49,030 nt of DNA, from NCBI GenBank assembly GCA_946414435.1, contig CAMKOM010000024.1, forward strand, positions 1-49,030. Reading direction: 5' to 3'. This stretch comes from an uncultured Bacteroidota bacterium (lineage in GTDB: Bacteria > Bacteroidota > Bacteroidia > Bacteroidales > SZUA-534). A program made the position numbers and the translations under genes. Below the pieces are notes generated by a model. It did not search any database. It saw only the letters and a program-made list of their open reading frames with translations, and was not told the origin of the DNA. Below, piece after piece: positions 10,317 to 19,372 of the stretch; the first letter of the stretch is position 1, and each line of letters starts with the position of its first letter.

Positions 10317-10440
10317 CGACATTGATTTTTAAGCGTTCGAAAGATACCGGACGGAAGGAAATCATTTTCACCAATGTTTGCAGTTTCTGGGGTAATGCCA
10401 GTGTTACACAAACGTTGGTGTTTTTGTTTGTTAACATTAG

Positions 10441-10565
10441 TTGCCCGAACTCGGTATGGAGGCCATTTGGAAGATTGAGTTGAGGATTTCCCAGCCTTCA
10501 TTTTGGTCGACGACAATGGCAACGATTTCTTCAAGCAACTGAAACCGCGCTGCGCTTGCAAGTAA
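10441..10565 (+). pseudogene. Remnant copy of the fumarase 3' end
   Basis: About 125 bp aligning with 10088-10212 (the last ~41 codons and stop of the intact fumarase) at roughly 90 percent by eye. Most differences are third-position changes (gat/gac, cgt/cgc), showing past selection as coding sequence. A 1-base deletion near 10479 (gagttgag against gaggttgag) breaks the frame. The promoter at 10286 and a terminator at 10592 suggest that a second fumarase gene once stood here and lost its interior, although a recent local duplication is also possible. No other gene is visible in 10213-10765. Confidence 0.85.
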
Positions 10566-10591
10566 CGGGTAATCAGTGTAATATGATAAAA

Positions 10592-10621
10592 GCCGGATTG
10601 GTGTTCCCGTTCGGCTTTTTT
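10592..10621 (+). terminator. Terminator after the fumarase remnant
   Basis: AAAGCCG / CGGCTTT stem followed by a run of T residues. It is a different sequence from the terminator of the intact gene. Confidence 0.75.
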
Positions 10622-10765
10622 TGTGTAGAAGGGGAGGATGCCGGATAAAAAACAATTAATTCGTCATTTATACTCAAAAATTTATCGCCAGCAACAACTA
10701 AAAAGAATCATTTTTACTTTTACGGCATCGGAGAAAATACAAGTTTCTCATAAATTACTGAAACT

Positions 10766-12691
10766 ATGAGCAAGACAAATTTTGGATATGTGAGAGTTGC
10801 GGCAGCAGTGCCAACGGTTCATTTGGCTGATTGTCAGGCTAATGCCGATGAGTGTCTTTCGTTGATAAAAGACGCGGTCTCGCAGCAGGTGCAAATTATC
10901 TGCTTCCCCGAACTGGCAATCACAGGTTATACTTGCGCCGATTTGTTTCATAATCAGCAACTTATTACCGATGCTGAAAACGCCTTAAATTGGCTTGCCG
11001 AGCAGACGACAGGTTTGGATATAATTATAATTGTCGGATTGCCGGTGCGCTGCGGCAATTCGCTGTTCAATGCGGCGGCTGTTTTGCGTAAGGGCACCAT
11101 TGTCGGCGTCAATGCCAAGACGTGGCTGCCCAACTACAACGAGTTTTACGAGCACCGTTGGTTTGCACCAGCCGTGAGCGCTATTCGCGACAGTATTGTG
11201 CTTTGTAATCAGACAGTTACGTTTGGCCGAAACTTGATATTCGACGGCGGCGATGTATCGTTTGCTATTGAGATTTGCGAGGACCTTTGGACTCCGATTC
11301 CGCCCAGTTCGGTGGAGTCGTTGGCGGGAGCACACCTTATTTTCAACCTTTCGGCTTCCGACGAGGTGCTGGGCAAGCACAGCTATCTGCGCAGCCTGAT
11401 TGAGCAGCAGTCGGCACGCTGTATTGCAGGCTACATCTACGCTTCGAGCGGTTTTGGCGAGTCGAGCACCGACCTCTATTTTGCAGGCAACGGCTTGATT
11501 GCCGAGAATGGTACAATGGTGGCCGAGAGCCGCCGCTTCACTATGGATAAGCAATTGGTTGTAAGTGATATCGATATTGAAAAACTTGTTGCCGACCGTC
11601 AGAAAAACTCAACGTTTATGACTGGGGCGGGAGTGGTGCGCAACGAGTTGTACACTGTCGTTGGAATTTATTTCCCCGAGAATAAAACCACTGATTTGCT
11701 GCGCACTATTAATGCAAGTCCATTCGTGCCGTCGGTTGAGGCCGACCGCCAAAAGAATTGTCAGGAGATTTTCAGCATACAGACAGGCGCGCTGGCTCAC
11801 CGCCTGAAGCATATCGGCTGCAAACGCGCTGTGGTGGGCATTTCGGGTGGCCTGGACTCGACGCTTGCGCTGCTTGTCACAGCCAAGACTTTCGACCTCC
11901 TGGGCATTAGCCGCAAGAATATCATCGGCATTACAATGCCTGGCTTCGGCACCACCAACCGCACCTACAACAATGCCGTGTCGATGATGCGCGCCTTGGG
12001 GGTTGATACCCGCGAGATTAGCATCAAGGCGGCTTGTGAGCTGCATTTCGCCGACATCGGTCACGACATCAACACTCACGATGTAACCTACGAAAACTCG
12101 CAAGCGCGTGAGCGTACGCAAATACTTATGGACGTGGCAAATAAAGAGAATGCCATTGTCATCGGCACGGGCGACCTCTCGGAACTGGCTTTGGGCTGGT
12201 GCACCTATAATGGCGACCATATGTCGATGTACGCCGTGAACGCTGGCGTACCCAAAACGCTTGTCAAATACTTGGTTAAGTATGTGGCTGATTATGAAAT
12301 TGATGCCGATGCCAAGCCGTATCTTTACGATGTCATCGATACACCCATCAGCCCGGAACTTTTGCCTGCCGACAGCAACGGCAATATTGCGCAGAAAACC
12401 GAAGATTTGGTGGGCCCGTACGAGTTGCACGACTTCTTCATCTATCATTTTGTGCGCAACGGTTTCGCGCCAGAAAAAATCTTCTATCTGGCTCAGAAAG
12501 CCTTTGCCGGCACATACACCGACGATGTTATCGACAAGTGGCTGAAGGTGTTTGTTCGCCGATTCTTCACGCAGCAGTTCAAGCGCTCGTGTATGCCTGA
12601 TGGCCCCAAGGTGGGTTCGGTGTCGTTATCGCCCCGCGGTGACTGGCGTATGCCAAGCGATGCCGCTTGGAAGTGGCTGATGAAAGAGTAG
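10766..12691 (+). CDS. nadE: Glutamine-dependent NAD+ synthetase
   Basis: 641 residues, the length of the two-domain enzyme that amidates deamido-NAD+ to NAD+ with ammonia released from glutamine. The N-terminal nitrilase-like glutaminase domain (about 5-290) shows the Glu-Lys-Cys triad regions: CFPELAITGYTCADL, KTWLPNYNEFYEHRWF and AIEICEDLWTP. The C-terminal synthetase domain (about 320-641) has the PP-loop VGISGGLDSTLAL and GTGDLSELALGWCTYNGDHM. The 3' end meets the convergent permease gene with only 3 bp between stops. A degenerate copy of its last ~145 bp sits nearly 7 kb away at 19369-19515. Confidence 0.96.
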   Translation: MSKTNFGYVRVAAAVPTVHLADCQANADECLSLIKDAVSQQVQIICFPELAITGYTCADLFHNQQLITDAENALNWLAEQTTGLDIIIIVGLPVRCGNSLFNAAAVLRKGTIVGVNAKTWLPNYNEFYEHRWFAPAVSAIRDSIVLCNQTVTFGRNLIFDGGDVSFAIEICEDLWTPIPPSSVESLAGAHLIFNLSASDEVLGKHSYLRSLIEQQSARCIAGYIYASSGFGESSTDLYFAGNGLIAENGTMVAESRRFTMDKQLVVSDIDIEKLVADRQKNSTFMTGAGVVRNELYTVVGIYFPENKTTDLLRTINASPFVPSVEADRQKNCQEIFSIQTGALAHRLKHIGCKRAVVGISGGLDSTLALLVTAKTFDLLGISRKNIIGITMPGFGTTNRTYNNAVSMMRALGVDTREISIKAACELHFADIGHDINTHDVTYENSQARERTQILMDVANKENAIVIGTGDLSELALGWCTYNGDHMSMYAVNAGVPKTLVKYLVKYVADYEIDADAKPYLYDVIDTPISPELLPADSNGNIAQKTEDLVGPYELHDFFIYHFVRNGFAPEKIFYLAQKAFAGTYTDDVIDKWLKVFVRRFFTQQFKRSCMPDGPKVGSVSLSPRGDWRMPSDAAWKWLMKE

Positions 12692-12694
12692 GCG

Positions 12695-13912
12695 TTATTC
12701 CTTGTCCACATCCAAATCCACCACAATCTCTTCCTCGGTTTCGGGGGTCGATTCGGAGCGGTAGAGTTTAATGTAGAGCAGCAGCGCGGTCATAAAGTAA
12801 ACGCCAGCCTGCACCCAGAGGGCAATGTACTCGGTTTTGACGTCGGGCAGGAGGGCGCCAGCGTTTGTCATCCGCACAAAGCCGTTGATTCCGAATGTCG
12901 ACGGGAAAATGTAAGATACATATTTCCAGAATGTTGGAATGCTGCAGCCTGGCCACGAAATGCCCGAAATGAACAGCAGCGGCACCGATATGAAGACGAA
13001 CAGCAGGAAGCACGATTCGCGGTCGCGGACAAAGCACGATATGCTTATGGCGAAGAAAACCGAGGCCAAAAGGAACGGAATGGTGAACATCGCCAGGTCG
13101 AAGAAGTTCCACAACTGGTTGAAATCGAACCATTTCGGCACAATGCACAGCACGTAGAACGCTATCAGGCAATAGAAAATGAAGTAGGCCAGGCCTTTGC
13201 CTGTGAGCACATCGATTGGGCTGCCGTACTCCTCGGTCAGGCGCAGGTTTTTGCGGCGGCGGCGCTCACGCTCGGTGCCAGCCATCATTGTAATGCCCAG
13301 AACCAGAGTCTGCTGAAGCACCAGCACCAGCACGGCGGGTAGAATGAATGTGGCAAAGCCGTTCTGCGAGTTGAACATCGGAACGTAGTCATACTCAATG
13401 GGTTGCACCGATACTTCCTTCTCGCGGTCGCTCAGGCCCGAGAGCCGCACGGCCTTGATATCCTTGTTCATACTGAGCGAGACCTCGGTGCACGAACTAA
13501 GCAGCGATTTGTAGTAGAGCAGGCCGCTCATATCGGCATAAATGTTCACCATTGTCTGCCGCCCTTCGGCAATGTCTTTGGTGAAACTGGCTGGAATCCA
13601 GATAACTCCGTAGGCGTTGTGGTTCTTAATCTGCAACTTGGCCGTCTCAATGTCGCCGCAGTGGTCAATAATCTGCACGTCGGGCGTGGCATCGACCTTG
13701 CGGACAAACTCGCGGCTCAAGGCCGAATGACTGTCATCGACAACCACCACGGGCACCTCTCTAACCACCTCGTTACTATACAGATACATATAAAGAAGGG
13801 GGTAGAGGAACGGCACTATCAGGAAGAAAACCAGCACGCCTTCATCGACAATGAATTTGCGCGTCTCGGCGTTCCAAACATTTATGACATTCTTTATAAA
13901 ACTCATAGCCAA
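12695..13912 (-). CDS. ABC-2 type transporter permease (distal gene of export cluster)
   Basis: 405 residues of the ABC-2 membrane family (YhiH/YbhR-like architecture): one N-terminal membrane helix (about 25-45), a large extracytoplasmic domain (about 50-185, with the typical VVVVDDSHSALSREF start), then five or six C-terminal helices (about 190-385) and an acidic tail. It starts 4 bp after the preceding permease gene ends, so the two are almost certainly cotranscribed and may form a heterodimer. The start could be the ATG at 13912 or the one two codons later. No ATPase gene is in the cluster. Confidence 0.87.
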   Translation of the reverse strand: MAMSFIKNVINVWNAETRKFIVDEGVLVFFLIVPFLYPLLYMYLYSNEVVREVPVVVVDDSHSALSREFVRKVDATPDVQIIDHCGDIETAKLQIKNHNAYGVIWIPASFTKDIAEGRQTMVNIYADMSGLLYYKSLLSSCTEVSLSMNKDIKAVRLSGLSDREKEVSVQPIEYDYVPMFNSQNGFATFILPAVLVLVLQQTLVLGITMMAGTERERRRRKNLRLTEEYGSPIDVLTGKGLAYFIFYCLIAFYVLCIVPKWFDFNQLWNFFDLAMFTIPFLLASVFFAISISCFVRDRESCFLLFVFISVPLLFISGISWPGCSIPTFWKYVSYIFPSTFGINGFVRMTNAGALLPDVKTEYIALWVQAGVYFMTALLLYIKLYRSESTPETEEEIVVDLDVDKE

Positions 13913-13916
13913 TGGT

Positions 13917-15092
13917 TTATGGAAGGTATTCGTAATTGAGCATCGAGTGTTTGATTCGGTGCATATCGGTCAACGGCAACACTATGAATATCAGTAATAT
14001 GGCATAGTATTGCGCGGAATATTGCAGCGACCATCCGTTGAGGGCCTGGTCGACGTAAATCAGGTAGTAATATCGCAGCGGAAACATCGCCGAAAGGCTC
14101 TGAATGGCGGGCGGCATTGCCATTACGGGGAACGAGAAGCCGCAGATTGGGAACGACAGCACGCCCCACAGCGTGGCCAGGCTCAGCGACCACCGCATTG
14201 AAGGTATCAGTCCGCAAATGAACAGCGCCAGATTCTGCGAGGCCAGCACGAACATAAAACCGAGTAGCAGCATATGCCACATTGCGCTGTTGAGAGGGAA
14301 GCTGAGCAAGCGGTAGAGGTATATCTGCGCGAAGAAAATCATCATTGTGAAAACGAACGTGTGCGGCAGCAGCTTACCAAAGAGTGCGAGCCACGTGCGG
14401 CCGCCTGCAAGCTCAATCCACTGACGCCCTGTGCCGTCTTTCAGTTCCGACTGCACGCTGAAAATCGTCACAAGGAAAATCATCAGCATCAGTACGGCAG
14501 GTAAAAGCGTGTTGCTCAAATAGATAGAATAGTTGAGCCACGGGTTGTTGATTGCGTGGGTGTCGATTTTTATGGGTTGCAGGAAGGCCATCGCCTGGTC
14601 GTCGGTGTAGCCGCGGGCGAGCAGGCTGGTGCGTCCTGCGGCGCCAGCTGCCAGTTCGGACATCATCTTCATATCGCGATAGACGAGCGATGCAGGAATG
14701 AGGTACGCCGCGTTGGTGTAGAACGATATTCGCGGCTGTTCGCTGCGGTTGGCCTTGCGCGTGGTGCCCTCGGGAATGTAGAAGAATCCGTAGATTTTGC
14801 CTTCTTGCATCGCCTTGCGCGCCTCGGCAAAGTTCGAGTACTGGTGCACTATCTCGGTCTGTTGAAAGGCGTCGAGGTTGCGCAGAATCGACCGCGAGGT
14901 GGCTGTGTTGTCGGCATCGACAGCGGCCACGGGAATGTCTTGTGGCAGTCCGTCGCTCATCAGTGTGGTGAAGAAGATAAAGCAGATTAGCGGCGCGCCA
15001 ACCATACTCATCCAGTATATCGGACGTGAAGCCAGCCGCCGAGTCTCGCGCCTCAACAGCAGCAACAATCGTATTCTCTTTTTTGAGCCCAT
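13917..15092 (-). CDS. ABC-2 type transporter permease (proximal gene of export cluster)
   Basis: 391 residues with the same layout as the next gene: N-terminal helix near residues 22-42, periplasmic domain beginning IPVAAVDADNTATSRSILR (about 52-165), and a C-terminal membrane block (about 170-375). It is paralogous to the neighbour. With the HlyD-like and TolC-like genes upstream it would form an inner membrane to outer membrane export path. The 194-bp gap to the HlyD-like gene is filled with 7-bp repeats, unusual inside a likely operon. Confidence 0.87.
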   Translation of the reverse strand: MGSKKRIRLLLLLRRETRRLASRPIYWMSMVGAPLICFIFFTTLMSDGLPQDIPVAAVDADNTATSRSILRNLDAFQQTEIVHQYSNFAEARKAMQEGKIYGFFYIPEGTTRKANRSEQPRISFYTNAAYLIPASLVYRDMKMMSELAAGAAGRTSLLARGYTDDQAMAFLQPIKIDTHAINNPWLNYSIYLSNTLLPAVLMLMIFLVTIFSVQSELKDGTGRQWIELAGGRTWLALFGKLLPHTFVFTMMIFFAQIYLYRLLSFPLNSAMWHMLLLGFMFVLASQNLALFICGLIPSMRWSLSLATLWGVLSFPICGFSFPVMAMPPAIQSLSAMFPLRYYYLIYVDQALNGWSLQYSAQYYAILLIFIVLPLTDMHRIKHSMLNYEYLP

Positions 15093-15106
15093 TTCTTTAA
15101 TGTTGA

Positions 15107-15286
15107 GAGGTTTAGAAGGTTGAGAAGTTAAGAGGTTTAAAGTTGAACAGGTTTAACAGGTTGAAAATTCGTAATTCAAAATTCGTAATTAACTAATGCC
15201 TAGTGCCTAATGCCTAATACCCAACCCCACTTTTGCCTTTTGCCTTATGCCTTTCTACCTTGTAACTTACACCTTGTCCCTTGTCC
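15107..15286. repeat. Degenerate 7-bp tandem repeats between hlyD-like and permease genes
   Basis: Successive blocks of different heptads keep the 7-bp phase: gcctagt gcctaat gcctaat, then tgccttt tgcctta tgccttt ctacctt, then gtccctt gtcccta. The left part (gaggtttagaaggttgag) is a looser 7-9 bp repeat. No gene is visible. Confidence 0.75.
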
Positions 15287-16276
15287 CTATTTCTCAATCA
15301 ACACCGACATTCCTGGGCGCAGGCCTTCAACCTTTTCGGTTGGCACGGCGCGGACTTCGAATGTCTTGAGGTCGTACTGGCCTGTGGCTTTGGTGGCCTT
15401 CCAGGTGGCGTACGAGCCAATGTCTTTCATATAATTGATTTTCAGCGTAATGTTGCGGTCGAGAGCGGGAACGTAGCCTGTGATTTCGGCATCCATTTTA
15501 AGGTCGCGGAGCAGGTCCTCGCGCACGTTGAAGGTTGCCCAGAGGTCGTCGATAACGGCAATGTTCATAATTGGGGCGCCCGTGCCCACGAGTTCGCCCG
15601 TCATTGGGAAAATCTCGCTCACCTCGCCGTCGATTGAGGCGGTGAGGATTGTCTCGTCAATGTAAGCGTTCACTTCGGCCACAACTCCCTCAGCCTGACG
15701 CACTTGCGCGGCGGCCATTGCCTTGGTCTCGCTCTCGGCGCCGTTTTGCGCCATTGTGTACTGAGCGTGGGCGGCCTTCTCGGTAGCCACGGCTGCGTCG
15801 TATTGCGCTTTGGTCTCGTCGCGTTTTTGCTCGCTCACAACGCCCTCGTTATAAAGGTTTTCGACACGTTTGTACGATTTTTCCATTATCTCGAGTCCCG
15901 CCTTGGCCTTCTGCCACAACTCGTAAGCGCCTTGGATTTCCTCTTGGCGCGCGCCCTTTTGAGCTTTGGCGTTCTGAGCCGAAGCGGCGTTCTTAACAGC
16001 CTTTGCTTGAGCAAGTTTCGCCTCAATGTCGGGTGCCTCAAGAATGGCCAATGTGTCGCCAGCCTTCACGCGCTGGCCTTCGCGTACGCGGATTTCAAGA
16101 ATGCGGCCAGGCACCTTGCTCGACACGCGGTACTCGTTCACTTCGGCCTGTCCCTGCACAAATTCCGTCTCTTCATTGTGGAAGATGACAATGCCGATGA
16201 TGCACACTATTGCTATGACCGCACCCAGTGCAGCCAGCGATAGAAAGATGTTTTTTTCTTGTTGATTGATTGCCAT
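15287..16276 (-). CDS. HlyD-family membrane fusion (periplasmic adaptor) protein
   Basis: 329 residues. One N-terminal membrane anchor (about 10-32), a lipoyl/barrel-sandwich half (VSSKVPGRILEIRVREGQRV, about 50-75), a long alpha-hairpin rich in Ala, Glu, Lys and Gln (about 80-205, coiled coil), the second lipoyl half (ASIDGEVSEIFPMTGELV) and a beta-barrel region ending LRPGMSVLIEK. The family bridges an inner membrane exporter and a TolC-like channel. It sits between the TolC-like gene and two ABC-2 permeases on the same strand. Confidence 0.92.
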   Translation of the reverse strand: MAINQQEKNIFLSLAALGAVIAIVCIIGIVIFHNEETEFVQGQAEVNEYRVSSKVPGRILEIRVREGQRVKAGDTLAILEAPDIEAKLAQAKAVKNAASAQNAKAQKGARQEEIQGAYELWQKAKAGLEIMEKSYKRVENLYNEGVVSEQKRDETKAQYDAAVATEKAAHAQYTMAQNGAESETKAMAAAQVRQAEGVVAEVNAYIDETILTASIDGEVSEIFPMTGELVGTGAPIMNIAVIDDLWATFNVREDLLRDLKMDAEITGYVPALDRNITLKINYMKDIGSYATWKATKATGQYDLKTFEVRAVPTEKVEGLRPGMSVLIEK

Positions 16277-16299
16277 AACTGTAATTATTTATTGAATTT

Positions 16300-16495
16300 T
16301 AATTGTTTAATCGTTTTATTGGTGAATCGGTGAATCGTTTAGTTTTGGACTTCAGACTACGGACAACAGACTACAGACGATTTTGTGCAGACTTTTCATT
16401 GTTAATTATTTACGTTTTCCATCCAATACCTAACACCCAACACCATTATCTCATTTTTAACTATTAATTCCTAAATCCTAACTTCTAAATCCTCA
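16300..16495. repeat. Degenerate 7-bp tandem repeats between tolC-like and hlyD-like genes
   Basis: Contains ggtgaatcggtgaatcg, then gacttca gactacg gacaaca gactaca (same family and orientation as 5431-5475), then cctaaat cctaact tctaaat. No coding potential is seen. Confidence 0.7.
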
Positions 16496-17986
16496 CTATT
16501 TCAACTGTCCTGTTGCTTGTCGCAGATAAACCAGCGCCATAATCTTGTCGATTTTTGCGTCGATTTCCTCGGAATGGGCTTGCAACCAGGCTGTTTGCGC
16601 CTCAAGCACACTGGTCGAGGCAAGGTAGCCCTCTTTGAAACCGATATTTGCCATCCGCAGGTTCTCCTCGGCGTTTTCCATATTGCCGCTGGCAAGTTCG
16701 AGCCGCGAGTCGGCCTCCTTGATACGCTGCTCATACTGAGTAACTTGCAGCGTTATCTTGTTGCGGGCCTCGTCCAATTGGTATTGAGCGATTCGAGCCT
16801 CGGCCTTGGCCTTGTTCACCTTGTTCATTCCCTCGCCAAAGTGGAAGAGCGGAATCCGAGCCACAACGCCCACGCTCAGCATATCGCCGAACTTGTTCTG
16901 GAAACCGTTCTGCGCCGACGGGTTGGTTAGCGTGTAACTGCCTAGCAATGCGACGGTTGGCAAGTAGTCGGCCCTGACAATCGACACCTTTTGGTTATAC
17001 ATTTCGGTGGCCAGCTTCAGGCTTTTCAGTTCAACGCGGTTCTCGTCGATTTCCTCTTGCGTGTAGATAACCGTATCGGCTGGAACAGCCAGGTTCTCGT
17101 TGGCCTCATCGGCAAGTATTATGTCTGTGTGGAGGTCCATTCCGCAGAGTTGGCAGAGTAGCATCTTCGAGAGAGCCAGGCCGTTGCGGGCTTTCAGCAA
17201 CTTCATTTCGGCGTCGTTGAGTTTCACTTTTACCGAGAATTGGTCGGCTTGTGTGGCCAGTCCTTCGCCGCGCATCTTCTCAACGTCGGTGTTCAGTTTC
17301 CGAAGCAACTCAACATATTTTTCGGTGAGTTTCAGTTTGTTGGCTATCGATACAATCTGCCAGTAGGCCTCGTCGACGCTCACAATCACCTTCTGGTCCT
17401 CGCCGTTCATTTGCGTCTCGGCCAGCTCTTTGGCGTAGGCCGTCACCTTGTTGTATGCGCGGATTTTGCCGCCCACGTAAAGAGGTTCCTCAATCGTCAC
17501 GGCGCCCACATACACGTTGGCAATGTCAAGTTCGAACTCTTTGGCAAGGTCGGCACCGATTTCGTTGAGCGCGGTGGCAATTTCGCCGTTTTGTAGTTTC
17601 CCTATCATTTGTTGCACTGCTGGGCTGTTTTGAATAATATTTGCGAGCGCGGGGTCGCTCATAAGTCCAGGCAAGCGGCTGCCGATTGAAGTCACCATAT
17701 TCGTACCCAGATTGGTCAGCGCAGCCGACTGGTCGTCGCTCACAAGCGAAATGTTTTCCGAATTATGGAGATAAGCACCTGTGGCTGAAACCTTTGGCAG
17801 ATAGTTGGCAAAGGCGGCCTTCTTGTCATACTCGGCGGCAGCCAGTTTCTCTCGCGATATTTTCGACTGCTGGTTGTTTTCAAGTGCCTTGTCGCGGCAC
17901 TCTTGGAGTGTCAGAACTGTTTGACTCATAGTGGTTTGTGTCATCGCTCCAAGTGTAATCAATGTTAGAAGTGTTCTTATTTTCAT
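16496..17986 (-). CDS. TolC-like outer membrane efflux protein
   Basis: 496 residues. A signal peptide (MKIRTLLTLITLGAMTQTTMSQ) is followed by two outer membrane efflux repeats (about 25-260 and 290-490) rich in long amphipathic helices. The N-terminal repeat has LQECRDKALENNQQSKISREKL, typical of OEP proteins, and the C-terminal half has the NPSAQNGF extracellular loop region. It is the first gene of the minus-strand export cluster. A -7 promoter element lies at 18008-18015 and an AraC-family regulator is transcribed divergently, a plausible local regulator. Confidence 0.93.
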   Translation of the reverse strand: MKIRTLLTLITLGAMTQTTMSQTVLTLQECRDKALENNQQSKISREKLAAAEYDKKAAFANYLPKVSATGAYLHNSENISLVSDDQSAALTNLGTNMVTSIGSRLPGLMSDPALANIIQNSPAVQQMIGKLQNGEIATALNEIGADLAKEFELDIANVYVGAVTIEEPLYVGGKIRAYNKVTAYAKELAETQMNGEDQKVIVSVDEAYWQIVSIANKLKLTEKYVELLRKLNTDVEKMRGEGLATQADQFSVKVKLNDAEMKLLKARNGLALSKMLLCQLCGMDLHTDIILADEANENLAVPADTVIYTQEEIDENRVELKSLKLATEMYNQKVSIVRADYLPTVALLGSYTLTNPSAQNGFQNKFGDMLSVGVVARIPLFHFGEGMNKVNKAKAEARIAQYQLDEARNKITLQVTQYEQRIKEADSRLELASGNMENAEENLRMANIGFKEGYLASTSVLEAQTAWLQAHSEEIDAKIDKIMALVYLRQATGQLK

Positions 17987-18007
17987 AACTGTTCTTTATT
18001 TCGGTTG

Positions 18008-18015
18008 CAAATGTA
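18008..18015 (-). promoter_or_regulatory. -7 promoter element of the export cluster
   Basis: Minus strand reads TACATTTG, an exact TAnnTTTG match about 22 bp before the TolC-like start codon. The -33 half is not obvious, as would fit a promoter needing an activator. Confidence 0.5.
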
Positions 18016-18134
18016 TATCGGGCTTTTCGCTTGCGCGATATGTAATTGTAGCAATAATTGTTCAAAAGGTCGAAAAAATCGACCATAATTATCGTATATT
18101 ACCAAAAAATATGTTTTATTTGTCGAAAAAATAG

Positions 18135-18310
18135 AAGATTAGATAATTGGGTGTTTGATATTAGGTGTTGGGTGTTAGACGTTTAGGATTTAGGGTTGAG
18201 AAGGTTTAGAAGTTTAGAATAGTTAGTTATCTCAACAGCGAAGCGCTAAACATTTAAACGATTCACCAACTTTTCACGCATTCAGTTATTCAGTCATTCA
18301 ATAAATAAAT
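18135..18310. repeat. Degenerate 7-bp tandem repeats in the tolC/araC divergent region
   Basis: Reads aggtgtt gggtgtt agacgtt taggatt tagggtt, then looser ggtttagaagtttag and cattcagttattcagtcattcaa. It lies between the divergent genes, upstream of the AraC-type gene. The remainder of 17987-18134 is AT-rich promoter sequence without a gene. Confidence 0.65.
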
Positions 18311-18314
18311 AGGT

Positions 18315-19238
18315 ATGGAAGGGAAAGAGACATTCATCACGCCGTCGGCCATAAACGCATTGCTCACGTCGGGGCAGAACGTTTCCATTGGCAACGATTT
18401 TGTAATCTCGCGGCAGCGGAATCCGAACAGCATCCCCGCCTTTGGCCACCCGCTGCGCATAAATTGCTATATGGCAGTGTTTTGCAGCAGCGGCAGCATC
18501 TCGTGTATGCTGAATATGAACGAGTACACGCTGAGCCGCGGAATGCTTATGGTCATCACGCCAGGCAACATTGTGCGCCTTACCTCGCCCGATTTGGAAC
18601 AAGCGTTGAGCAACGCAAGTTTCACGTTTATAGCCGTTTCTGTCGATTACATATCGAATGCCAACGTCGATTTCAACTCGCTTTTCTCTGAGGCTCTGGC
18701 GTTGCTGCAGAATCCGTGTATCAAGATAACTGACAGCGAGTTACGCTTGCTTTCCAACTATGTCGACCTCGTATATAGAATCAGCGGTTCCGCTTCGAAG
18801 TACGTGCGCGAGAGTGTTGGCGCCATATTGTCATCGGTTTTTTACCAGTTTGCCAGTTATATCGACGATTATCTGCGCGTTGAGCACCCCGATACCCGCA
18901 CCGACAGTTCGCGTAGCCGCCGTATGTTCGAGGATTTTATGAAACTTGTGAAAGACAATCACCACGCCGAGCGAATGGTGGGCTTTTATGCTGACCGTCT
19001 GTGTGTTACGCCCAAATATCTGTCGAAGGTGGTAAAGGACGTGAGCGGCCGTTCAGCTCCCGAGTGGATTGACGGATTTGTGATTATGGCGGCCAAATCG
19101 ATGCTCAAATATTCCGATATGACCGTTAAAGAGATATCCATTGAACTGAACTTCCCCAACCAGTCGTTTTTCTCGAAATTCTTCAAGAGCCAGACTGGGT
19201 TGACGCCGAATGAGTATAAGAATGGGGTAGTAGATTGA
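18315..19238 (+). CDS. AraC-family transcriptional regulator
   Basis: 307 residues. The N-terminal ~200 residues form a cupin-like sensor region (INCYMAVFCSSGSISCMLN). The C-terminal ~90 residues hold two helix-turn-helix motifs: FYADRLCVTPKYLSKVVKDV (first) and VKEISIELNFPNQSFFSKFF followed by KSQTGLTPNEYK, the canonical AraC/XylS ending. It is divergent from the TolC/HlyD/ABC-2 cluster, so regulation of that exporter is a reasonable inference; the ligand is unknown. Confidence 0.93.
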   Translation: MEGKETFITPSAINALLTSGQNVSIGNDFVISRQRNPNSIPAFGHPLRINCYMAVFCSSGSISCMLNMNEYTLSRGMLMVITPGNIVRLTSPDLEQALSNASFTFIAVSVDYISNANVDFNSLFSEALALLQNPCIKITDSELRLLSNYVDLVYRISGSASKYVRESVGAILSSVFYQFASYIDDYLRVEHPDTRTDSSRSRRMFEDFMKLVKDNHHAERMVGFYADRLCVTPKYLSKVVKDVSGRSAPEWIDGFVIMAAKSMLKYSDMTVKEISIELNFPNQSFFSKFFKSQTGLTPNEYKNGVVD

Positions 19239-19288
19239 GATTTAGATGTTTACAATAAAAAGCTGCAAGATTTTTACGGCTTTTAAGT

Positions 19289-19372
19289 TTATTCCCATTC
19301 AATAGTTCCTGGTGGTTTGAGCGTCACATAGTGCCACAGGCCGCCGAGTAGTGTGTGGTCAATCTTGGATGT
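19289..19372 (-). pseudogene. Fragment of a gene 3' end, GMP-synthase-like C-terminus
   Basis: On the minus strand an open stretch of ~27 codons ends in LKPPGTIEWE and a stop. KPP-TIEWE is the C-terminal signature of GMP synthase; the residues before it (GGLWHYVT) do not look like typical GuaA, so another family is possible. No upstream part of the gene exists here: it runs directly into the NAD synthetase remnant, read on the other strand. Confidence 0.4.

Noticed and set aside
11609-12448. 279-codon frame antisense to nadE
   Set aside because: Shadow of the synthetase domain, which is unambiguous on the plus strand.
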